A DNA stretch of 64,000 bases from NCBI RefSeq assembly GCF_963678635.1, contig NC_087066.1, positions 65,819,277 to 65,883,276 of the forward strand, in the 5' to 3' direction. Made by a program: the position numbers and the translations under genes. A model generated the notes under the pieces. The model was not told the DNA's origin. It did no database searches and was given only the letters and a program-made list of their open reading frames with translations. Below, piece by piece: positions 45,101 through 57,742 of the stretch (its first letter is position 1; the number at the start of each line of letters is the position of its first letter). The stretch is from Symsagittifera roscoffensis (Eukaryota > Xenacoelomorpha > Acoela > Convolutidae).

Positions 45101-48100
45101 ACTAGCAATTATAAAAAGTACAAAACTTAAGCCGATTATTTCCAGAAAAAATCATCAAACCGAAAAAGGCTCAACACCAATAATTATTAGATCGTTCATA
45201 TATGTCAAAAATCTAGATAAAAGCTTTACTCGACCTAATTCGAGCACCTGAAGAAACAACGAACCTAGGAAACGAGTCCTATGAAAAATGTCGGATGAGC
45301 CTCTACATCATCCGTACATTATACAACACTATGATTAAGTGCATACAAATCAAAAACTTGTAAAAAAAATTCGAAATTTCTTCCATTTTGAATATATTTG
45401 AACTTCTGAATCTATTTGAAATTTTATTTAAAACCTATCAAAAAACACAAATAAGACCTAACATAATAAAAATACACGAAAAACTGAATTTCGTAACACT
45501 TAAAAAAGCCTCTTTTGAAAGAAAAGTTCGAGTAGAAAATGCATATACACTCTGAAAACGGAGTGTGAACAGTATGAAAATTTCAGCATCTGATATCAGG
45601 ACACTCAATTAGCACAGAAAGATTGAACTGAACAATTAAAAAATAATAATAATATAACTTCAAACATTTTTGAAATTGCCTGTTTTTCTGTAATGCAGCG
45701 CAATAAAAATAGATTTAAAGGACGACATAATAGCTCAATTAATGCGTAAAACACAAGAAAAAACTTAGAGTGGATTTAGAAAAAATTCTCAGAGGGTAAC
45801 TTAATCTGAAAAACGAACCAGTTTTTCTTGACTAAAAACTTTTTTCCGATTCCGAATGAAGATTAATATGTCTTTAGTAAGAAAACATGATTAACCCCTC
45901 TTTTTCTTTGAGGCACGCAAAACCCAAACCATCTATGCACTGTATATTACAAGAAAGAGCAGCTACGTGAGCAAATGAACCGCGACAAATCTTAAATATT
46001 ATTCTTTAGTTTAATTTTTTTTAGTTAACCTTCAAAAGATTTTTGAAAAACACGAACAAAAAAAAACTTAGAAAAAGTTAACATCCCAATTTTTTCGCTA
46101 CATAATAAACCTAAGTCAACTATTGTCTGGATAAGTATAAGAAGAAACCTGAAAAAAATAGTTTAAAAATGTTTGAGCACTTTTCAACTTTCAAACTTTG
46201 CCAAATATCACGTTAAAGCTCTTTGAATTTCAGAAATTGTTTAGGATTGGTATTTTTCTTCAAATTTAATTTATTTAGCAAAAAATGCATCAATGGTTAA
46301 TTTTTTTGATTCCGCTTGGAATTCAAAAACTTTAAGTCCATTTTTGAAAGTACAATTCATTCAAGTTTTAGTAAACTTTGCACTTTTGCTGCTCGATAAT
46401 TGAATTTTCCTTCCTTTGAACAAGGAAATGAACTGACCTTACAAAAAATCAAAAATCAAACCGCGAAAAATCAAAATTGACTGTAAACAAAATTAAAGTC
46501 TTTCGCTGAAAAACAAACATCACGACCTGTGTAAGAGTCTTATAAATAATAAATTCATCTTCTTGTGTTCATCGACTCTTTAAAAAGTAAAGACCAAAAA
46601 TTAGGAAATCATTTTGTAATTTATATCGAAAAGGGTCTGTAAATTTGATTTGGATTTTGAAAAGTTATTGTAAAAACTTAACCAATGTAAAATTTTATCA
46701 CAGGGAATTATTCGAAAACTATTAGGAAATTGAGCGGACCGAGAAAACATTATAAACGTAATAATTAGTAACATTTTGCATGAAATATAAACGTAATAAT
46801 AATGATAATAATAGTAATAATACTAATTGGGGTTTCTGCGATTCGCAGAGGATCTATGAAATGCATTGGTAGACCTGAAGCTAGATGTCAGTCAAATGAG
46901 ACCTCGTCAACGCACATTATCATTGTCATGGCAGGGGATCGATTACACGAACTGACGATCAAACGTACACACAAGGAATATATGCAACCACTACACCAAA
47001 CAGGCTGTTACCTCAGCAGTTGATGTTATTTAATATACTGATAACATAATGGAGATCGGTAAGTATAGTACCCGCTTGCAAAAACCTTGATTATCCCAAG
47101 GTTTGAAATTTACAAGAAGTTTTACCTGTAATGTGTCCGGATCCTCTTCCTGGTTATTGCCTTCAGTTTTCCCCCACCCAAACACTTGCATTTCTTTCTG
47201 TGGTTCCGTGCCTCCCTTGGCCACTAATATCCGTTTGGCTCCTTTGCTGAGATCCATCCTGTCCTTCAGTCTGATCACGGCCACATCTATGTTCTGGGGA
47301 TGCATTTCAACGCTTCCACTGTCCCACTTGAAGCTTTTATCGAATTTGTCCATAACAGCCTCCCCGTAGTAACCCTCACCCCCCGTCATATCTTCAACAC
47401 AATGCTTCGCCGTCACAACTAAACAAATAACATAATTCTTGCAGCAACTACAAACCGAAAAACCGTCAAATCATAAAACTGACATATTAAAAATCATTGC
47501 AATTTACTTGAAAGTCAACGAGACTTAGAGGCGGGATAAATTTATTTGTCTGTCAACTTTACAACTTATCGAGACATATAAAAAATTTGGGACTCAAGAT
47601 GAAATAAAACGAAAGCTAACTCAGATTTTATATAAATTATACACAGAGGCAAAGCAGAGCTTTGCACCAATTGCGATACAACAACAAACAAAAACAAAGC
47701 CGAAACAAAAATCGAATAGGTGAACCAAAATTTTCGTATGTCTCGATAACAAATAGGTAATGGCCCAGCTAAAACTGGAGGTACGGGTTTGATATTGAAT
47801 AAATTTGCTATACTGATGTGGCACGAAAAATATGATTTCAAAAATTGGACGGTGCCCAAAACCTTAGATGCGTCTCAGCTAAAATGAGTGAGAAGAGCAA
47901 AAAAAATTGAGATAATCAACTTTCCCATGGATATAACAATTCTCGTACAAAAAAGAGTCACCGCTTCTGCAGGAACAATTATAGCCACCGGTATATTCAA
48001 TTGAACTTTTCATCTCAGATTCGATTCGTCTCAGAATTCAAAAAGATTCTAACCGGGTTTCTCGATTGAACACAACCTGAGAATGGGCACGGTAATTTTC

Positions 48101-51100
48101 GCGTTAAGCCAAAAATTTCCAAAACATGTGTCAAATTTTCGAAATTTTGACTTGTGTGAAGCCCATAATTTTCTTATTTAACAAACTAAGCATAGCCAAT
48201 TATAAAGGTAGTCTTTCAACAACCTATTGTTTCGATTAAATCTATGATATCAGATTTGGCAGGATAGTTAGCGCGAAAAGTCCAAAAAACGTTAAATAAA
48301 TCAAAAATTTGACATTTCCGACAATCATAGCTTTTTGAGATAAAATAGCGCGTAGCCGCTTATGCGGAAGGGGTTCACACAACCTGTAAATTCAATTCAA
48401 CCCAACATCTCAGATATGGCAGGGTTGTTTTCGAGAAAAGTCAAAACTATCAAAAAATGGCCAAGAAATGAAAATTTTGACTTTACCGAGGGCCATAACT
48501 TGTGGTGTTAAAAATTTGGGCGTAGTCGCATAGGCAAACCGGCTTTCCTCAACCCGTTCTTTGAATTGATTGAACCCACAATCTCAGAAATGACAGGGGA
48601 GTTTTCGCGAATACTCAAAAAATTTGAAAGACAGTCAAAAAATATAAAATTGACTTTTCGTGTAACTTTTTGTAATAGCTTTTTAAGTAACACAAAAAGC
48701 TGGAAAGCCGCTATTGCAGGGGAGCTTATTACTACCAGTTATCCTCATTGAACCCACAATATCAGATTTAAGAGATTAGTTTTGGAGAGTAGAAAAAAGC
48801 TTCACAAGTCAAAAAACAATTTTTGACTATTCGGAGGGCCCTAAATTCACGTGTAACAAAACCTTGTGTAGCCGCTGGAGCACAGAAGTTTTTTCAAAAC
48901 CATTCTATTCATTGAAACTGGAAACTCAGATTCGAATGGGGTAGTTCTTGAGAAAACGGAAAACAAACCCAAATTATGGGTCAAATATTCCCTCAGACTT
49001 TTTCGAAGTCTGTAGACAGAGGGGTAAAAAGGGACTCAGCAGTGACACCTGGGAGTAGGCGGTCATTCAATTGATACCTCTTTTGAAAATCAATTGAAGT
49101 TTGACAATAATTTCCCTTAACGAAAAAAAAATTAACAAATTGATTGGAAAACATACAGCCAAATTGAAACTTGCCGAGGGGAGTGTTAAAATTGTGTTTC
49201 CCTTGAAGCTACCCCAAATTACCGTCTTCTCGTTAGATTCGAACTCAGGACCTTTGCCGTCCCAGCCAAAGTCGTTACCTCCGGACTTAGTTGGCCGGGA
49301 ACGCCTAGAAATTTGAATTTATTCTGAACCAAGATACAAAGAAAACGGCAACCTCGAGATCAAGAGTCACACATCCTAGCATCTGTGCAATGGTCGCTGG
49401 ACAATTTTTAAATACTAGCCACCAATAATCCAGATACAAATATAAACAGAGGCGAAGTGGAGCTTCGCACCACTTGTGAAAACATAAAACATTTTGAGCC
49501 AAACCCAATTAAAAAATTTGGGTTGCTTTACTCGACGAATCATCAGGCAACTAAACGGATATGCATCAGCAACCATTTAAGCCGAAAAAAAACGTAATCA
49601 AAAAATCGAAAAATAATAAGCACAAAAGGCACTAAAAACAAGAGTTGATTTGAAACCAACAATACAAATCCGAATGGAAAGGCCATTTAAAAGGCAGGCA
49701 TGCTCAAAAACAAATCTGTTGACATGCATTCTGTTCTGTTGCTATGAGAACAGCCGAGCTAATTGATTCAACTGATTTTGTTAAGCTAGTTTTTAAACCG
49801 AAAAAAGTAGACATTCCAACTTGATAACGCTTGCAAGTCGCAAGCGTAACACAGAGGCGAAGCTTCGCTCCGCAAAAACTAGCGAGAAAACGACAAAAAG
49901 CAGCTCTATAAAGTGCAATAAGAAAAACAAATGAGCCTCGAATTGGTAAAAGTTCGGCTACACCTCGGATTCAAACCTACTACCTACTGCGACCTAGAAA
50001 CTATGAGTCTACGGAAACTTAATTAGTAACAAACACTAGCCACACATGAAGCAGAGAACAGATGCTATGCAATTTCCAATGCTACAGTGAAATTTCCAGA
50101 TAAGTGAACAATTTCACTGAACACGTTGATTTGCGGGTTAGAAAAAAAAGTTTCGTACTTATACACTAGCTGCTGGCTGGTGTAATAATGCTATTGAGCA
50201 AAAGCAAACAGGGCAGATGCGAATTTAGGATGGCGCGCACACCCCTCTGCTCAGGGATTCGACCCTCCCACCAAGCCCTCGGGGATTCGAACCCCCTCAC
50301 CAAACCCTCGGGGATTCGACCCCTCAAAAACGCCTTAGTGATTCGACCCCCTTGGTATTATATTATGACATCGAATTTCAGTCACCAACACTAAAATTTT
50401 TGGGCGCCAATATATACAAAACTTGAATAGTGCGCGTCAAAAAAAAAACACAAATATATGGTCCAAAAATTTTCAAAAAGCGCCCAAAACGGCGTTTTTG
50501 ACACGCTTTTTCAAAATTTTGCCAGCGGCGCAGAAAATTGTGTCAAAATAGGATGTTTATAGTGTTCTGGGAAATTTCGAAAAATCTTATCGAAACACCC
50601 ACCTCACAACACCACACCACACCCCCCCCCCCTCGAGAAAATCCCAGATCCGCCGCTGAAGTAAGGTATGATGCCAATGCAGAAAAAGAGTATGCAGATA
50701 AAACCAGATATAATACTATAATGGAGACAAAAGCAACGCAACCAAAGTTTTTTTACAAAATCTAAAAATTCCATATGAAATCTTGTGAACACAAAATCGT
50801 TTCATTCCTTGTGTAAAAAAAACGTTGGAAACATGTTTTGCCTGAATCACGAACTCAAACAGAAAAAAAACGAAAACTGACAACCAGTAAACCCCTTACA
50901 TCAAACGAACATGTTTCGAAGATTTCGATCCAGAAAAAAAGCAGTAAGTACTGAAAACTTTCATTTCGTTCGAGAGATGCAAAATCTCACAACGTTTTCC
51001 CGCTCAGGTCAGAAAATTTTGCAAAAACTGCTAAAAAATTTTCAATAAGAGACTAGCATGTAACGAACCTCCGGTGCTTCGCATTTTCAACAACTTAAAA

Positions 51101-54100
51101 AACTATTCTTTGAAAGTACTCTGACAGCACCCAATTACAGGGTTCGTTATTAAAAATTTTGCAAAGTTTTTTATTCAAGTTTTTTATTCAAATTTTGAAG
51201 AACCATAATCGAAAAATAATAAGCACGAAAGGCACTAAAACAAGAAATGATTTGAAACCAGCAATACAAATCCGAACGGAATGGCCATTTAAAAATCAGG
51301 CATGCTCAAAAACAAATCTGTTGACATGCATTCTGTTGTTGCTATGAGCACAGCCGAGCTAATTGATTCAACTGATTTTGTTAAGCTAGTTGTTAACCCG
51401 AAAAAAGTAGACATTCCAACTTGATAACGCTTGCTAATCGCAAGCGTAACACAGAGGCTAAGCTTCGCTCCGCAAAAACTAGCGAGAAAACGACAAAAAG
51501 CAGCTCTATAAAAAGCAATAAGAAAAACAGATGAGCCTCGAATTAGTAAAAGTTCGGCTACACCTCGGATTCAAACCTACTACCTACTGCGACCTATAAA
51601 CTATGAGTCTACGGAAACTTAATTAGTAACAAACACTAGCCACACATGAAGCAGAGAACAGATGCTATGGAATCCAATGCTACAGTGAAATTTCCAGATA
51701 AGTGAACAATTTCACTGAACACGTTTATTTGCGGGTTAGAAAAAAAAAGTTTCAGATAAAAGGAGTATGCAGATAAAACCAGATATAATACTATAATGGA
51801 GAAAAAAGCAACGCAACCAAAGTTTTTTACAAATTCTAAAAATTCCATATGAAGTCTTGTGAACATAAAATCGTTTCATTCCTTGTGTAAAAAAAAACGT
51901 TGGAAACATGTTTTGCCTGAATCACGAACTCAAACAGAAAAAAAACGAAAACTGACAACCAGTAAACCCCTTACATCAAACGAACATGTTTCGAAGATTT
52001 CGATCCAGAAAAAAAAGCAGTTAGTACTGAAAACTTTCATTTCGTTCGAGAGATGCAAAATCTTTATCTCAATAAGTGCTAAAAACTTTTCAATCAGAGA
52101 CTAGCATGTAACGAACCTCCGGTGCTTCGAATTTTCAACAACTTGAAAAACTATTCTTTGAAAGTCCTCTGACAGCACCCAATTACAGGGTTCGTTATTA
52201 AAAATTTTGCAAAGTTTTTTATTCAAGTTTTTTATACAAATTTTGAAGAACCATAAACTTTTGTGAAGTTTTTTATAAGTTCTTCAAAAACTTAAAATGA
52301 ACTACAAAACTTCACATCTGGGAAACTGAAATCAATTGAACAGTCGCATTTGGACGCAAAATTTGCAACTCCTGAGAGTTACTTCAAATTTTGTTAAGTT
52401 TTCCAATCGTTTTTTTAATTCAAATTTTGAAAAACCATAAAAATTTGTGACAATTTTTATATCTAAGTTTATAATGAATTAAGAAAGGTCACATCTGGGA
52501 AATTGAAAGCAATTGAGCAGTCGCATTTGGACGCAAGATTTGCAACTCCTGAGAGTACTCTTACAGTACCGAACTCCAACGTTGGGAAATTCAAATTTTA
52601 AGAAACTTCACCTTAAGTTTTGTAAAAAAAGGCATTTTTTGAAAACCAGAAAACTCACATCTCGAAAACTGCCAAAACTTGAGCAGTCTTTTTTGATGCC
52701 AATATTCGCAATCTTTGAAAGTACACAACTACAGTGTTGGTAATTTCACTTTAAGTAATTATTTTGTAAATTGAGTTTTCTGAAAATTTCCAAAAAAAAT
52801 CACAAAAATCGTCGTATCTCTTAATTAAAATATGATTTGGGCACTCTTAATTGAAGGCCAAATTAGCAAACCTTGAGATAACTCTGACAGCCACTGAACT
52901 ACAGGTTAGGAATTTAAAACTTCGAAAAAAAAATTAATTTGATTTTCATGATAACTTTTTAAAAAATTACAAAAATTACAGAGCCTCACTACAGAGATAA
53001 TAATTTCAAGTTTTGTCAAATTTTTTATAATTATGTTTTCTGAAAAAATTTGAAAAAACCTTAAAAAAACGTCGTATCTCGGAAACTACAAGGATTTGAT
53101 CAGCCATATTCAGAGGCAAGATTTGCACCTCCCTGAGAGTACCCTCATACAATTCAATAACAGGATTGATATCTTCAAAGTTTTGATACTGTTTAACATC
53201 TAAATTTTTTTGAAAACTTCGGAGAAAATCATAAAAAACGTCATATCTCGAAAACTACTACAAATTGAGCAGCCATATTCAGAGGCAAGATTCGCACCTA
53301 CCTAAGAGTACCCTCATACATTTCAAAAACAGGATTGATATCCTCAAAGTTTTGATACTGTTTAACATCTGAATTTTTTTGAAAACTTCGAAGAAAATCA
53401 TAAAAAACGTCATTTCTCGAAAACTACAAGGATTTGAGCAGCAATATTCAGAGGCAAGATTCGCACCTCCCTGAGAGTACCTTCATAGATTTCAACAACA
53501 GGATTGATATCTTCAAAGTTTTGGAACAGCTTAACATCTAAGTTTTTTTGAAAACTTCGGAAAAAATCATAAAAGTCGCCATATCTCGAAAACTACAAGG
53601 ATTTGATCAGTCATATTGGGAGGAAAGATTGGCAACTCCTGAGAGTACCCTGACAAAGCCTCACTACAGAGATGATAATTTCAAGATTCGCAAAATTTTT
53701 TATACCTAAGTTTTCAGAATTTTTTTTTTTTTAAATCCTAAAAAACGTCATATCTCGAAAAATACAAGAATTTGAGCAGCCATAATCACAGGTAAGATTC
53801 GCAACCCCTGAGAGTACCCTCACAATATCCAACAAGAAGATTATTATTTTCAACGTTGTGGAAATTTTTCATATCCAAGTTCTTCAAGATTTTCTAAAAA
53901 AAAATCATAAAAAACGTCATATCTCGAAAACTGCAAGGATTTGAGAAGTGAGAATTGGAGGCAAGATTCGCAAACCCTGAGAGTACGCTGACAGCACCGA
54001 ACTACAGCGTGAAATTTTCAAAAATCGAGAAACTTTTAAAAAATAAATTTTCTAGAAATTTTTGAAAAATCTCGAAAAATGCCTATCTCGTAAACTAAAA

Positions 54101-55488
54101 GGATTTGGTATTCATATAAGGAGGCCAGAATCGCAAAACCTGAGAAAACTCTGACAATATCCTTCTATTTGGTTGCTAATTTCAAACTTGATGAAATAAA
54201 CACTGAAGTTAAATTGGAAAAACGAAAATGAAACCTTAACCATTGCGATATACAATATGGCTTCAACGTAAAAAAAATTCTTTTGTTAAACATGCAAAAA
54301 TATTACGTTGAAAAAGCTTAAAGATGGCGAGATAGTGAATCCCGCATTTAAATACATAACAGATAGATAGATTTGAAAAATGAGCTTATTTAAGTTGTTT
54401 TTGAGGTTTCTTAAATTACAAAAAAAACTAGGTATATCGCTATCTAGAAAAAGCCAATTTATTTTGACTTTTCGAAAACTTTCTCATTTTTGTTTTTAAA
54501 TTCTCTAGTTGCGTTACTTTTTTCTCCAGTATATTGCTGGAAAAGTGCGACCAAATGAGCACTTCTACTAGCGAATTGGTTAAAGAAAGAACTTCATACA
54601 AAGAGGCGAAGCTGCGCTTCACAAACACTTGCGAGAACACGACCAAAAAGCAGCTCTATCAAGTGATATAAGAAAAAGTAGAAATAAGCCTCGATTTAGC
54701 AAAAACTCGACTACATGTCTGATTCGAATATGCGGAGATTAGGAGTCTTAAGCACTATCCACTCGGCCACGCAAGCTTAACAACCGACAAACACTAGTCA
54801 CAAACAAAGCAGCTACATATGCTAATAAATTGCCAACGCAATTCAGCAAAAGTGGCACCAAATAGACTCAAGTTTGCAAGTAATAATTTGGAATATAACA
54901 AACTGAAGGCATCCACTCTAACTTTGCATAAAACAAATCGAAAAACATAAAGCCACATTATGTATAGATTATGCATTTGAAAAAATTCCGAGATATATTG
55001 AGTTAAAAATTTCTGAAATCGAGTTTTCATTATTGTTAAGTTGCTTGAAACAAATAGCTTTTTGCGGTTCATTTGACGCAATAAAAATGCATCAATTGTA
55101 ATAACTTATTACTATTCGAAAGTCAAAGAACATGCTATGAAAAAGCTGTCCCAAAAGTGGCACCAATATTTGCGACTTAGGTTGGGGGAAAAAGAAAGTT
55201 CGTGCTAATACAATTTGCTTGGCAAGTGTAAATATGACACTAAGCTCCGCTTAGGCCCACATCAAAACGAAGACAGAAAATGATTTTAAACCAGTTTCTG
55301 AGAGGACTTTCTCACCCGCGCCACTGGAAATAATCGATCCACCGCATCTAAACTGAGAGCCGCTGCCGTCATCTGCTAACAGGTATACAGCCCAAGGGTG
55401 GTCGCTTATGCTTGCATCATTTCCATTGATGATTCGATCCCCACTATTCACGACATTGGTGAGGTTGTGTCCTTTCCCATTAGCACGT
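41958..55488 (-). CDS. trypsin-like (S1A) serine protease, four exons, 5' partial
   Basis: The exons are 55488-55316, 47418-47126, 44487-44346 and 42154-41958, with agreeing phases. They encode about 267 residues of an S1A protease: activation site GDR|IINGND, His in VVTAKHC, Asp in NIDVAVIRLK, and Ser in DSCVGDSGSG. The Asp six residues before the Ser predicts trypsin-type cleavage after Lys/Arg. The domain ends CGTTPGKYVKIG, then a hydrophobic tail. The mature chain begins IINGND instead of IVGG. The exon with signal peptide and start codon lies to the right and was not found; it needs a 2-base overhang. Secreted digestive, immune or membrane-anchored roles are all possible. Introns are 8-0.6 times 10 kb down to 2-3 kb and repeat-rich. 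Confidence 0.9.
42155..44345. other. serine protease intron (between Ser and C-terminal exons)
   Basis: It holds repeats that also occur at 22200-22600, 44700-45060 and 46150-46560 (CTTTAAGCTCTT..AATTT, then CACTTTCGAAA(C/T), then a cut-off GTTTGCCTTCCTTTTAACAA block). A tRNA-related element is at 43596-44030. No other gene is seen. Confidence 0.5.
43596..44030 (-). repeat. tRNA-related repeat (SINE-like), copy 2
   Basis: It begins ACAGAGGCGAAGTTGCACTT and ends TTAATAGCTGGTTATTGATC. On the minus strand 43940-43865 carries a B-box-like GGGTTCGAACCTGGG and a tRNA-like layout. It is the best-preserved copy of the element at 5404-5835 and 14564-15330. Confidence 0.65.
44346..44487 (-). CDS. serine protease exon: catalytic Ser
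   Basis: The frame, flanked by TTTAG|TTTGCC and AATG|GTGTGT, encodes ISWQEPKTCRARDYEFCAYG and then RDSCVGDSGSGVECTSS. The catalytic Ser and the S1-pocket Asp are present. The usual GDSGGP reads GDSGSG, a rare change next to the active site. This short exon lies in a frame different from the longest open frame there, so it is easily missed. Confidence 0.9.
44488..47125. other. serine protease intron (between His/Asp and Ser exons)
   Basis: It is AT-rich with repeat blocks at about 44700-45060 and 46150-46560 matching those in the next intron. A short ATAATGATAATAATAGT run lies near 46797-46825. No other gene is visible; the open frame at 46802-47023 has no recognisable similarity. Confidence 0.45.
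47126..47418 (-). CDS. serine protease exon: catalytic His and Asp
   Basis: Acceptor GTTTAG|TTGTGACG and donor TTACAG|GTAAAA. The joined sequence reads SSGAVVTAKHCVED, placing the catalytic His. The catalytic Asp is in HPQNIDVAVIRLKDRMDLS, and VFGWGKTEG is the conserved GWG segment. Length is 97 codons plus 2 bases. Confidence 0.93.
47640..47870 (-). repeat. SINE-family fragment in protease intron
   Basis: It has ACAGAGGCAAAGCAGAGCTT at its left end and the GGCCCAGCTAAAACTGGAGG block shared with 18560-18760. Confidence 0.5.
48080..48990. repeat. diverged tandem repeat, about five units of roughly 160-180 bp
   Basis: Each unit has the order TGAACCCACAATCTCAGA, GGCAGGG, TTTTCG(A/C)GAA, GTCAAAA, TTTTGACTT, GGGCCATAA, GTAGCCGC and CTTTTTCAACC-like ends, with heavy divergence. 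Clear anchors are near 48230, 48400, 48570, 48745 and 48920. The organisation is similar to the 29-31 kb satellite, but the sequence is different. Confidence 0.6.
49230..49470 (-). repeat. tRNA-derived SINE head and core
   Basis: On the minus strand, 49310-49225 carries a tRNA-type arrangement ending in GAGTTCGAATCT, like 41610-41545. The GAGGCGAAGTGGAGCTTCGC core follows at 49447. Confidence 0.55.
49595..51195. repeat. tandem duplication C, copy 1 (with a 530-bp insertion)
   Basis: Two blocks, 49595-50148 and 50684-51195, match 51203-51752 and 51755-52260 closely. Copy 1 has about 535 extra bases at 50149-50683; it keeps a longer SINE end there and the T-arm-like repeats. Copy 2 either lost this or never had it. 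Confidence 0.8.
50240..50362 (+). repeat. tandem GGGGATTCGACCCC repeats resembling tRNA T-arms
   Basis: Four units at about 28-33 base spacing contain GGGATTCGACCCT, GGGGATTCGAACCCC, GGGGATTCGACCCC and GTGATTCGACCCCC, each separated by C-rich CCTCACCAAACCCTC-like text. Each unit is a small inverted repeat around ATTCGA(A), the form of a T-arm stem-loop. It lies in the stretch present only in duplication copy 1. Confidence 0.75.
51203..52260. repeat. tandem duplication C, copy 2
   Basis: It matches the two flanking blocks of copy 1 in order, joined at AAAAGTTTCAGATAAAAGG near 51750. It then runs into the 52-54 kb satellite units. Confidence 0.8.
52270..54230. repeat. diverged satellite region, about 11 units
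   Basis: Units keep the order CATATCTCGAAAACTACAAG, GATTTGAGCAGC, GGCAAGATTCGCAACCCCTG, AGAGTACCCT and ACAGGATTGATATCTTCAAA found in the 29-31 kb array, with the same A/T run spacers. Spacing is about 150-180. It continues from units at 52080-52260, in the first large intron of the protease gene. Confidence 0.8.
54595..55060 (-). repeat. SINE with tRNA-Leu-like head, copy 2
   Basis: It matches 34120-34510: the GAGGCGAAGCTGCGCTTCAC core is at 54602, and on the minus strand 54778-54717 gives GTGGCCGAGTGGATAGTG with GCATATTCGAATCAG. The anticodon stem is damaged. The flank matches through TTGGAATATAACAAACTGAA. Confidence 0.7.
55316..55488 (-). CDS. serine protease exon: activation site and N-terminal strand
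   Basis: Acceptor TTTCTAG|ACGTGC and donor GCGG|GTGAGA. It encodes a short pro-segment (NGKGHNLTNVVNSGDR, with a possible N-glycosylation site NLT), the cleavage site Arg-Ile, then HPWAVYLL and FRCGGSIISSGA, the standard S1A opening with the first disulfide Cys. Confidence 0.9.
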
Positions 55489-57742
55489 CTAGAAACGAGC
55501 AGAAAACCAGTTAAAAGGATTGAATCGATTAATAAGTTACATAAAGCCGATGAGAAAATCAGCAGAAAAACGTCCGACCATTCAAAGTTTCAAAAAAAAT
55601 CCATTTCAACGCTTAAAAGTCAAGGTCCGGCTGAGAATCAAATTCGAAATTTTAGGATCCAAAAACACGCCCTTTCCCACTCGCTTGACTAAGTGGGAAT
55701 GAGCTTGTAAGTTGTAAAGATTCAATAAAAGCAATTTGATTTAGAAGAAAAATTTTAAGGGGAACAAAAATTCTAGTTGCCGATTACAAGTCACTTGCTC
55801 TCGCAAACGAAATAATTTTATACAAAGCTAAGAAACGTTGGTAGTCTTAGATACAGGCCACACCCTAAATTTGGTACGCGCAACGTTTTATCTTCAAAAA
55901 AAACCAATGGAAGCTCGTCAAATTAAACGCATTAATAAGTGTGTACAAAGAAAATTAATCTGCTCATTGCCCTTATAGCCCCCAAATTAGGAAAACTGTC
56001 CACTGATCTTTGTTGGCCACTACTCGCCTACTAACCTTAATTTAGGATGAACTTTAACAGCTAATGTTAGTTGAAAGTAAAATATTACAATGAGTGATCT
56101 AAAATTCATTGTGTTAAAAATTGAATAGTTTCAAATCAAATTTAAGTGACTTTTTGACCGTCAAAACCGCTCAAAAAATCAAAACCGCTAAATTGGATGA
56201 CTTCTACGTGACTTTCTAGCACGAATTTCTCAGATGAGTTTTCGTTAGATTGATTTCAGAGCTCTATGGTTCCAGCTCTTTGGTTGTGGAAATTATTGGG
56301 GCTCTTTTTCCTTTCACCGAGTTTTTACTGCAAATTTATTCACGTTATCCGATTATTACACAATATCCGAAAAATGACACGCGAAATAACTTAGCCATGA
56401 TAAATATATTTGGTCGTCATAACTAACCGTGTTGTACCTAACCACTAGTTATACCATAAAATTGATGATCATGCGAGGTGGGGGACGAAAAAGAGCCATT
56501 TTGGTTGATTTCAGGGTCATTTCTTGTAAGCATACAATCACTAACTGGGAATTAATCATTAATTACCATCGGTAAAAATATTGATACGTAAAATTACATG
56601 CCTCAAAAGAATCTCGCATGTCAGACTGAAGAACGGTCAGTTGTCATTTCTGTTCCAAAATAGTCTGTGTCAAGAAACAGGGTTTGAAAGCAACCATTTT
56701 TTCAGACAGCTTTTCAGTTTCTGATGAATATCTAGCTTCCAATCTTGCTGTAGATCCTAGGAAGCATTATTACATTAAACGTATTTCTATTTGAATCCAT
56801 GATTTTGCATTTGAGACAGCCAGATAAAATTGGAATAACTTGGAAAACATCAAAATATCATTGATGAAGTTAATGTGGTCTGATACTCGTCTAACAGCAA
56901 CCAGCTACTGTTATCATATTCCGCTAATTTTAGGGATTTTCATTTTGTTGGCTGTAGGGACATTCAGTCAGTCTGAAATATACCAGCAGAAATAGAGACT
57001 TCAAAAGAAAAACTTAATTGTGTATTTTATTATGTATGTATGTAATGTGAGAATCAATAACATAGTTAGCGTAAACATAACATATTTCTCGGTTATCAGG
57101 TCAAACATATCACAGTAACCGAGGTTACATTCAGCAGTCCCTTCATCACAAAATCCAGTCAAAACCCTTGGAACTTTCCAGATAACGAAGTGGTGTGCCA
57201 TTCCCCGGATTGGTGTGCCAGTCGGTCATATCTGGAAGTTTGACCTTGAGGAGCACGAAAATACGTGGTTTTGGAATGAAATTTTATTTTTCAAAAATTC
57301 GAATGGAGCCTGTCATGCTCAGTTTTCTCGCATTACATAAAATTAAAGATCAGAACAACCGAATTACAATTGCGGGAAAGTTGTCAAATATACACAGTGG
57401 GAAATTGTTATTCGCAATTTCCATCGTAGAAAACGAGAGTAGAGCTGTCCTATCTGATATAGGAGACCAAACAAATACGAGAGCAGAACTAGAATCAACT
57501 GAACCAGTGTGAACCTTCAACGGAAAGGCAGACAAGTGAAGTCTCCCAATGGTCCAGATCCGAAACTACTTTCTTGAATTAGAACTTATTTCCCTTGATT
57601 GGAACTCATCGTTAGAAAACTTCTTGAGTTATATTCGATTATATTTATGCTGGAGTCATTAATTAGTTTAATTACTCTGTTTCTCAAGCGTGCTGCTATG
57701 TAAGTACCAAATTTAGTTTTCTCGAGTGCATTTTATAATAAG
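55489..57742. other. upstream of the protease exons, no gene found
   Basis: The protease signal-peptide exon should be here or beyond. I looked for a start codon followed by a hydrophobic run and a 2-base-overhang donor, and found no convincing match. A minus-strand frame at 57001-57201 has several Cys (GFCDEGTAECNLGYCD) but no good splice context. Confidence 0.4.

Noticed and set aside
46802-47023. Short gene next to the ATAATA microsatellite
   Set aside because: It has no family resemblance and begins inside the simple repeat.
57001-57201. Protease signal or clip-like exon with CDEGTAECNLGYCD
   Set aside because: No acceptor and donor pair gives the 2-base overhang needed by the exon at 55488, and the right part is low-complexity hydrophobic.
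57195-57512. 105-codon plus-strand frame as a gene
   Set aside because: No recognisable domain, a frame on the other strand is as open, and no splice context supports either.
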